DNA from: Collinsella ureilytica
GTDB lineage: Bacteria > Actinomycetota > Coriobacteriia > Coriobacteriales > Coriobacteriaceae
Assembly: GCF_019795105.1 (NCBI RefSeq)
Contig: NZ_JAIMFO010000004.1
Location: 496,001 to 560,000, forward strand
Reading direction: 5' to 3'
Length of the DNA: 64,000 nt
A program made the position numbers and the translations under genes. This document shows, piece after piece, positions 60,322-64,000 of this stretch. Under the pieces are notes generated by a model. It made no database searches. It saw only the letters and a list, made by a program, of their open reading frames with translations, and had not been told where the DNA came from. Each line of letters starts with the position of its first letter. Positions within the stretch are counted from its first letter, which is position 1.

Positions 60322-61805
60322 CGTGGCTCACCTGCCTTGTCCCAGGGAAGCCGAATTCTGAGGCCTCCTGAGTCTTGCTCGCTTGGCTTTCCAAAACCCT
60401 CAGGCACGGCACAGCCCAGCTCTTTCAAAAGCGAGCTCGTACATGTTTGAATAGCGCTCGTCAGACGACTCTCTCCTCGCGCCAAATCTTCAAGACGTCC
60501 AAATGAAAGGAGGCCTGATACCTCACTGCCCCCATCGGGGATGCGCACCCGGCTGTGCAAAGAGAGAGCCATTTCAAAGCGAAGGGCAAACTCCTCGTTT
60601 AAGCTCGAAGCTGTGCAGCGGTTTAAAACGCTCACCATCTTGGTTCGAGCCACGCCTAAACGAGCAGCAAGCTGAGCTATGCGCGCCGCAGACTCTGGCT
60701 GGGTGGGGCCGGGTGCTCCCACGACCAGGCAGCGATCGCACATTGCAACCGCAGCAGCCACCGCATCTCCCCAGGCAACCGATGTATCGATAAAAATCAC
60801 ATCAGCGGGATCACGCAAGGCGAAGATGAGCTGCTCAACAGCTGTGCCCATAGACTCTGCAAGCTCCGGGCGCTCAAGCGAGCCCCATAAGGTGAGGCCG
60901 GGGCTCACCATCATCGCCGTCGCTTCAATTGCCGTCTCAGATACCGAGTCTGAATCTTTGAGGAGCCGCGCTAAATCGACCGGATCATCGATCCCCATCA
61001 AGGCAGGCAAATTGCCATGCATCAAATCAAGATCAATAACGGCTGTGCGCAAACCCATACGCGCAGCAGTTGCTGCCATGAGCCCGACAACGCTTGATGT
61101 GCCAACTCCCCCTCGCCCAGCAATCGCGCAGATCACCGGAGCTCCCGGCTCAGAAGATGTCGACCGACCACCCATGGCTTTACGCGAAGCCACCTCATCA
61201 AGCCCGTCAATCTCATCAGGCTCTTCAAGCTCGTCAGACCTGCCAAGCTCGTCGGGCTCATCGAGCCCATCAGGCTCGTCAAGCGCAGTCGTCATGCTGC
61301 TCGCATAATGAAAAGCAGTCCTATCATGAACTTGCCTCGCCGGTTCAGCATAAGCGTCCATACCAGATGCGCTCTTTGCTGGCTCCTTGCTGTGGGCGAC
61401 AGCGCCAGCACTCGTAGCCTGCCGCAAAGCCCCCTTCGCACACGCCTCTTTTGATGAGACCGGCTCACAAGAGCTAGAGCTACCGCCCGCAACAACCTCC
61501 GTGGCACCTGCATAAAAAAGCCGAGCAATCAGACCCGGATCCAAACGATCACACATCACGATGAGCGGGCATGTTACAAGCTTTGCCACACGCTCAATCA
61601 AAGAAACCGCCTCATCATCGGCAAGATCTGACGTTGAGCACAGCATGCCCGCGAGAACTCCAGCGTCTGCCTCAATCAAACTCAGCACGTTGTCCGAAGA
61701 AGCAAGGCGCACCAACTGCGCTTCTGCGTCGCGTGCGTGCACCTCTTGACGCACACATGCAAGCTCACATGGCTTGCAGCTTATAGCCCAGATTCCAGCC
61801 ATCAT
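60318..61805 (-). CDS. tadZ: TadZ/CpaE-like ParA-superfamily localisation protein
   Basis: 495 residues: N-terminal atypical receiver-like domain (1-105), a disordered linker containing acidic D/E-P repeats (about 175-204, e.g. LDEPDGLDEPDELG), then the MinD/ParA-like ATPase domain with degenerate Walker A CAIAGRGGVGTSSVV (no second-position lysine at the usual GK[ST]), AVIDLDLMHGN and VIFIDTSVAWGDA. TadZ proteins position the pilus machine, often at a pole. The ATG at 61805 overlaps the CpaB stop (ATGA), supporting this start. Confidence 0.88.
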   Translation of the reverse strand: MMAGIWAISCKPCELACVRQEVHARDAEAQLVRLASSDNVLSLIEADAGVLAGMLCSTSDLADDEAVSLIERVAKLVTCPLIVMCDRLDPGLIARLFYAGATEVVAGGSSSSCEPVSSKEACAKGALRQATSAGAVAHSKEPAKSASGMDAYAEPARQVHDRTAFHYASSMTTALDEPDGLDEPDELGRSDELEEPDEIDGLDEVASRKAMGGRSTSSEPGAPVICAIAGRGGVGTSSVVGLMAATAARMGLRTAVIDLDLMHGNLPALMGIDDPVDLARLLKDSDSVSETAIEATAMMVSPGLTLWGSLERPELAESMGTAVEQLIFALRDPADVIFIDTSVAWGDAVAAAVAMCDRCLVVGAPGPTQPESAARIAQLAARLGVARTKMVSVLNRCTASSLNEEFALRFEMALSLHSRVRIPDGGSEVSGLLSFGRLEDLARGESRLTSAIQTCTSSLLKELGCAVPEGFGKPSEQDSGGLRIRLPWDKAGEPR

Positions 61806-62443
61806 CCCTCCTTTCCTGTAGCAACTGCCGGTAAGGTAAGAGAGATCGGTGCCTGAGATGCAGCAAGCAAGACCTCACGCACATGCTCGGGCGCAACCGC
61901 AAGGCTCACCCAGGATATTTTTGTATTGCCCTCTGCACGTGCGCTGGTATCCAGCACGCAAGCAGAACAGATGAGATCAGCAATTCCATCGCGTGATACA
62001 TAGACATCAACCGCATCACCGCGAGCAAGCGAGCCTCCCACCGAATGCTCTGCATCACTTGCAACTGCTAAGGCAACCGTGCCAGCTGGCACCTCAGCCC
62101 CACGCTCTCGCGCGAGAAAATACTGCGGACATAAGACCGCCCGGCGCGGTATTCGAGATGTGGCGGTCTTGCCTTGTGTCTCAGCCATTGACGTTTGAGC
62201 ATCTGCGGGAACTAGGGACGCTACCCAATCTTCTAACACCACATTTGCAGCATCAATGACCTCGCCTGGCTCAATATCACGCGTGGCAACAAGTACCTGC
62301 ACGAGCTCTCCGCCAAAGCGCTCCATAGTCTCACGCTGCGTGCGTGCAGCCTCAGCTTTTACCGAGGTGGCATAGCCAAAGGCAAACAAAGCCGCTGCTG
62401 CGCCTGTTGCCAAACTAATCAATAGTCTCATTTTCGGTTTCAC
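61802..62443 (-). CDS. CpaB/RcpC-like SAF-domain pilus protein
   Basis: 213 residues: N-terminal membrane anchor (LLISLATGAAAALFAFGYA), SAF domain QVLVATRDIEPGEVIDAANVVLEDW and RRAVLCPQYFLARERGAEVPAGTVALAVASDAEHSVGGSLARGDAVDVYV. First gene of the Tad operon. The GTG at 62443, 4 nt after GGGGAGG, is preferred over TTG/ATG codons at 62485/62479 that lack a ribosome site. The Gram-positive setting has no secretin partner, so it probably acts at the wall-membrane interface (inference). Confidence 0.85.
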   Translation of the reverse strand: MKPKMRLLISLATGAAAALFAFGYATSVKAEAARTQRETMERFGGELVQVLVATRDIEPGEVIDAANVVLEDWVASLVPADAQTSMAETQGKTATSRIPRRAVLCPQYFLARERGAEVPAGTVALAVASDAEHSVGGSLARGDAVDVYVSRDGIADLICSACVLDTSARAEGNTKISWVSLAVAPEHVREVLLAASQAPISLTLPAVATGKEG

Positions 62444-62777
62444 CGAACCTCCCCTCGAGGCTGTTTGCTCTACCACCATTTTCAAGGGGAACTGATCGGT
62501 GTGGACAGGCGAAAAAAGAAAGTGCCCGCCACCCTTACGGATGTCTCACAGATCTCTACATAATTGGGTTTGACCTGGTGAAATAGGATTTTTTAAGAGA
62601 AGCCGCAAGCGAGCGTGCGACCGAAAAAGGCACGCTCACATCAGCGAATACATACAGCCTGTCCCTACAAGCTAAACCGCAAGTAGAGAAAACTGGTCGT
62701 AGCGGGTTCCCTCAGCGATCATATCTGTAGCTACAAACTCAGCCGCAAGCAAAGAAAGCCAGCTCGGTCCCTACACC
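62444..62777. other. Intergenic between rsgA and the Tad operon, with degenerate repeats
   Basis: 334 bp without a gene. A perfect inverted repeat GAGCGTGC/GCACGCTC sits at 62611-62637 (no T-run). A degenerate direct repeat has CCGCAAG-centred units near 62603, 62677 and 62743; the last two share CTACAA-CT-A-CCGCAAG-A-AGAAA. The Tad promoter should lie at 62486-62600 but has no clear consensus. Confidence 0.5.
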
Positions 62778-63989
62778 CTAAAGGCGTACGTCTGGATCGA
62801 GACTCTGAGCACTCACGCGCATCTCAGACGCCAAAGCAAGCGCTGCTTCAATGCGGATCGGATCAATCTCTCCGGATGCACCGGCAGCGCGAACCGCACA
62901 GCCTGGCTCATGGGTATGCGTGCAATCTCGAAACCTGCAAGCCTCTGCCACTTGAGCAATATCGGGAAACGCACGCGCCAAACCCGCCTCATGCCCCAAC
63001 AGGGTCATGCTTCTTAGCCCCGGAGCATCAGCAATGACTCCATATGCCCCAGGGAGCTTGCACATCACGCGGGCGACCGTGGTATGCCTGCCCTTATCGT
63101 CGCGCTCGCGCACCGCGCCCACCGTGAGGGCATCATGGCCTAATAAGGCATTGAGCAGGGTGGATTTACCTGCACCGCTCTCTCCTAAAATCATGGCGCA
63201 GGTATGCGGTGGCACTAAGGCACGAATCTCTGCCAAGCCCTCACGCTCAGTTGCTGAAGACACGAGCACGCGTGCCTCGCTTCCTGCTAAGGCTTGGGCA
63301 ACGCGCAGGGCATCTGCAATCTCATCATCGCTTGCCCGGTCAGACTTCGTGAATACCACCGCAGGCTCAGCACCGCAATCATGCACGAGCACCAGAGCGC
63401 GGGCAATACGATCACGCAGGAAGGATCCCGTCTGACGTCCACCCCCTAAGGGCTGAACCACAAGAATACGATCAACATTGGCAGCGAGCACTTGGCGCTC
63501 ACCGCGATTCTTACCGCGCCAGCGCGCAAACGAGGTACGACGCGGCATCACAGCCTCAATCACGCCAAAATCATGAGCGGGGTCGATACGCACAGCAACA
63601 ATGTCCCCAATGGCAGGCAGTGCGTCCCCACAACCTCGATCGCGCTTAGCAAAAGCAACCGCATGCTCAGCTCGCAGGACACCACCTTGATGTGCCACCA
63701 GCGGAAAGCCTCGATCGAGGCGCACAACACAGCCGAGGGTTAGTCGCTCAGCAGCTGCCTCACCGGCCGATGCTGCAAACGTAGCTCGAAACTCCTCAAA
63801 GGAAGCCATCTGCTGGTCATCGATTCGGATGTCGGCGAGTGTCGGAACATCGCGCAAAGCCTCTACCTCAGAAGACCCAGGGCTCATAGTTCCGCTCTCG
63901 CCTGCAACGTCCGCAGCCAACGCTTCGCCTACGCCCGAAGTCACGCCCGAAGCCGCGCCCGAGGGCGCACGCATCTGCGCGCCCTCCAC
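62778..63989 (-). CDS. rsgA: Ribosome small-subunit-dependent GTPase A (start uncertain, near window edge)
   Basis: Circularly permuted GTPase that checks 30S maturation. Order visible: OB-like domain (LGCVVRLDRGFPLVAHQGG, PAIGDIVAVRI), G4 TKSD, G5-like VSSAT, G1 GESGAGKSTLLNALLG, G2 DDKGRHTT, G3 DAPGLRS, and the C-terminal zinc motif CRFRDCTHTHEPGCAV. From the GTG at 63989 it is 403 residues against a usual 300-350. The first 75 residues are low complexity, and the frame is still open at the window edge, so the true start may be internal (for example the ATG of MSPGSS or MASFEEF) or beyond the window. Confidence 0.92.
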   Translation of the reverse strand: MEGAQMRAPSGAASGVTSGVGEALAADVAGESGTMSPGSSEVEALRDVPTLADIRIDDQQMASFEEFRATFAASAGEAAAERLTLGCVVRLDRGFPLVAHQGGVLRAEHAVAFAKRDRGCGDALPAIGDIVAVRIDPAHDFGVIEAVMPRRTSFARWRGKNRGERQVLAANVDRILVVQPLGGGRQTGSFLRDRIARALVLVHDCGAEPAVVFTKSDRASDDEIADALRVAQALAGSEARVLVSSATEREGLAEIRALVPPHTCAMILGESGAGKSTLLNALLGHDALTVGAVRERDDKGRHTTVARVMCKLPGAYGVIADAPGLRSMTLLGHEAGLARAFPDIAQVAEACRFRDCTHTHEPGCAVRAAGASGEIDPIRIEAALALASEMRVSAQSLDPDVRL

Positions 63990-64000
63990 ATCCGAATCGC

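Noticed and set aside
62611-62637. Intrinsic terminator after rsgA
   Set aside because: The inverted repeat is perfect, but no T-run follows on the minus strand; left as an unassigned stem.

Overview
The window reads as chromosomal DNA from a fermentative, sugar-using Gram-positive anaerobe of the Coriobacteriia (Atopobiaceae-like: Atopobium, Lancefieldella, Olsenella). This is inference, not a database result. It rests on four phosphotransferase (PTS) loci in about 31 kb, two glycyl-radical enzyme systems, split transketolases, a Tad pilus locus without an outer-membrane secretin, and moderate G+C. Almost every gene lies on the minus strand; only three genes are on the plus strand: a LacI regulator (22592), a PTS EIIA (27978) and a DeoR regulator (33234).

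Layout. 1-4614: groS-groL (groL cut by the window edge) and a pyruvate formate-lyase split into a catalytic core and a separate glycyl-radical subunit. 5372-11711: FtsX-type ABC exporter pair, Gfo/Idh/MocA oxidoreductase, and htpG with an unusually long charged linker. 11997-16332: operon A (LacI regulator; allulose-6-P-epimerase-like AlsE, fructose-family EIIB and EIIC, transaldolase/FSA-like aldolase). 16713-23782: operon B (EIIB, EIIC, GatZ/KbaZ-like protein, a second FSA gene identical to the first over 680 bp, transketolase N and C halves) with a divergent LacI regulator. 23963-27561: FecBCD-type metal/cofactor importer with an FmdE-like protein. 27978-34010: operon C (UlaA-type EIIC, EIIB, transketolase N and C halves, deoC) flanked by an EIIA gene and a divergent DeoR regulator. 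34007-41385: two-component system, D-Ala-D-Ala carboxypeptidase, TatD nuclease, rsmA, metG. 41713-49162: operon D (DeoR regulator; glycyl-radical enzyme, its activase, third FSA-family aldolase, EIIA, EIIC, EIIB), resembling E. coli frw-pflDC/fsaB. 49272-52284: rsmI, a GH5-like protein lacking its catalytic acid/base, tRNA-Phe, and an AbiEi antitoxin with only a stub of its toxin partner. 52530-62443: complete Tad/Flp pilus operon. 62778-63989: rsgA.

How the parts may work together. The four PTS loci carry three FSA-type aldolases, two transketolase pairs, a deoxyribose-phosphate aldolase, a GatZ-like protein and an epimerase, but no sugar kinase or phosphofructokinase. Inferred theme: imported sugar phosphates are cut or rearranged by aldol/ketol chemistry, releasing glyceraldehyde-3-P, with glycyl-radical enzymes handling pyruvate and one unusual sugar. 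The most unusual observations are the split pyruvate formate-lyase, the 680-bp identity confined to two FSA reading frames, a 51-bp minisatellite overlapping a LacI gene with a disordered insertion, the GH5 pseudoenzyme, and an in-frame duplicated RBS/start module in a Tad pilin.
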